Source: Desulfosporosinus sp. UBA5188 (GTDB taxonomy: Bacteria > Bacillota > Desulfitobacteriia > Desulfitobacteriales > Desulfitobacteriaceae). From it: a stretch of DNA of 5,340 nt. A program made the position numbers and the translations under genes. Positions 5,319-5,340 of the stretch are shown piece after piece; the stretch's first letter is position 1; every line of letters starts with the position of its first letter. The stretch covers positions 1 through 5,340 of the forward strand of contig DHWG01000001.1 in the NCBI GenBank assembly GCA_002413075.1, in the 5' to 3' direction. The notes under the pieces are model-generated. The model had not been told where the DNA came from, ran no database searches, and saw only the letters and a list, made by a program, of their open reading frames with translations.

Positions 5319-5340
5319 GGGGCACGATGCATCGTGCCCC
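5319..5340 (+). terminator. Perfect palindrome, probable terminator cut by window end
   Basis: A perfect 22-base inverted repeat with half-site GGGGCACGATG, which can form a 9-pair stem with a TGCA loop. It begins 25 bases after the stop of the Cache-HAMP-wHTH gene. Any U tract would lie beyond the window, so terminator function is inferred from position. As a perfect GC-rich dyad it could instead be an operator. Confidence 0.55.

Noticed and set aside
1..5340. Mobile element, CRISPR array, tRNA or rRNA
   Set aside because: I saw no transposase or integrase motif, no regularly spaced repeat, and no tRNA- or rRNA-like sequence on either strand.

Overview
The window looks like chromosomal DNA of a low-GC to mid-GC Firmicute. 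A T-box leader, strong GGAGG-type ribosome binding sites, a GTG start with a good Shine-Dalgarno, and the protein families present suggest the clostridial side, for example a Desulfosporosinus/Desulfitobacterium-like Peptococcaceae. This placement is inferred from gene style, not from a database match.

Layout. Bases 1-286 hold no convincing gene, only AT-rich DNA with one strong hairpin (134-174). A small membrane protein with a SHOCT tail follows on the plus strand (301-525). It converges on a minus-strand pair, and a dyad at 547-580 ends that pair. The pair is an HAD phosphatase (1681-2325, transcribed first) and an aromatic-acid-exporter/FUSC-like membrane protein (590-1705). They overlap by 25 bases and start from a TATAAT promoter at 2361-2366. 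On the plus strand, 2402-2593 is the remnant of a small XRE/Cro-type regulator that has lost its start and part of helix 1.

The second half is a plus-strand unit. A promoter at 2610-2638 leads into a T-box riboswitch (about 2651-2911). Its specifier loop can be aligned to a tryptophan codon (UGG, 2733-2735), and it ends in an antiterminator/terminator pair. Next is a bifunctional DAHP synthase with a C-terminal AroQ chorismate mutase domain (3005-4141). This is the entry enzyme of aromatic amino acid synthesis fused to the first enzyme of the Phe/Tyr branch. After 39 bases with no terminator comes a 370-residue membrane protein (4181-5293). It has TM1, an extracytoplasmic single Cache domain, TM2, HAMP, an acidic linker and a C-terminal winged helix of the CitB/DcuR response-regulator type. 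A 22-base perfect palindrome at the right edge probably ends the unit.

How they may work together. Charged tRNA levels would gate DAHP synthase-chorismate mutase through the T-box. The Cache-HAMP-wHTH protein looks like a one-component transmembrane transcription factor: the input half of a DcuS/CitA-like or chemoreceptor-like sensor joined straight to the output half of a CitB-like regulator, with no kinase or receiver. It is the most unusual object in the window. Its ligand and target genes cannot be read from the sequence.
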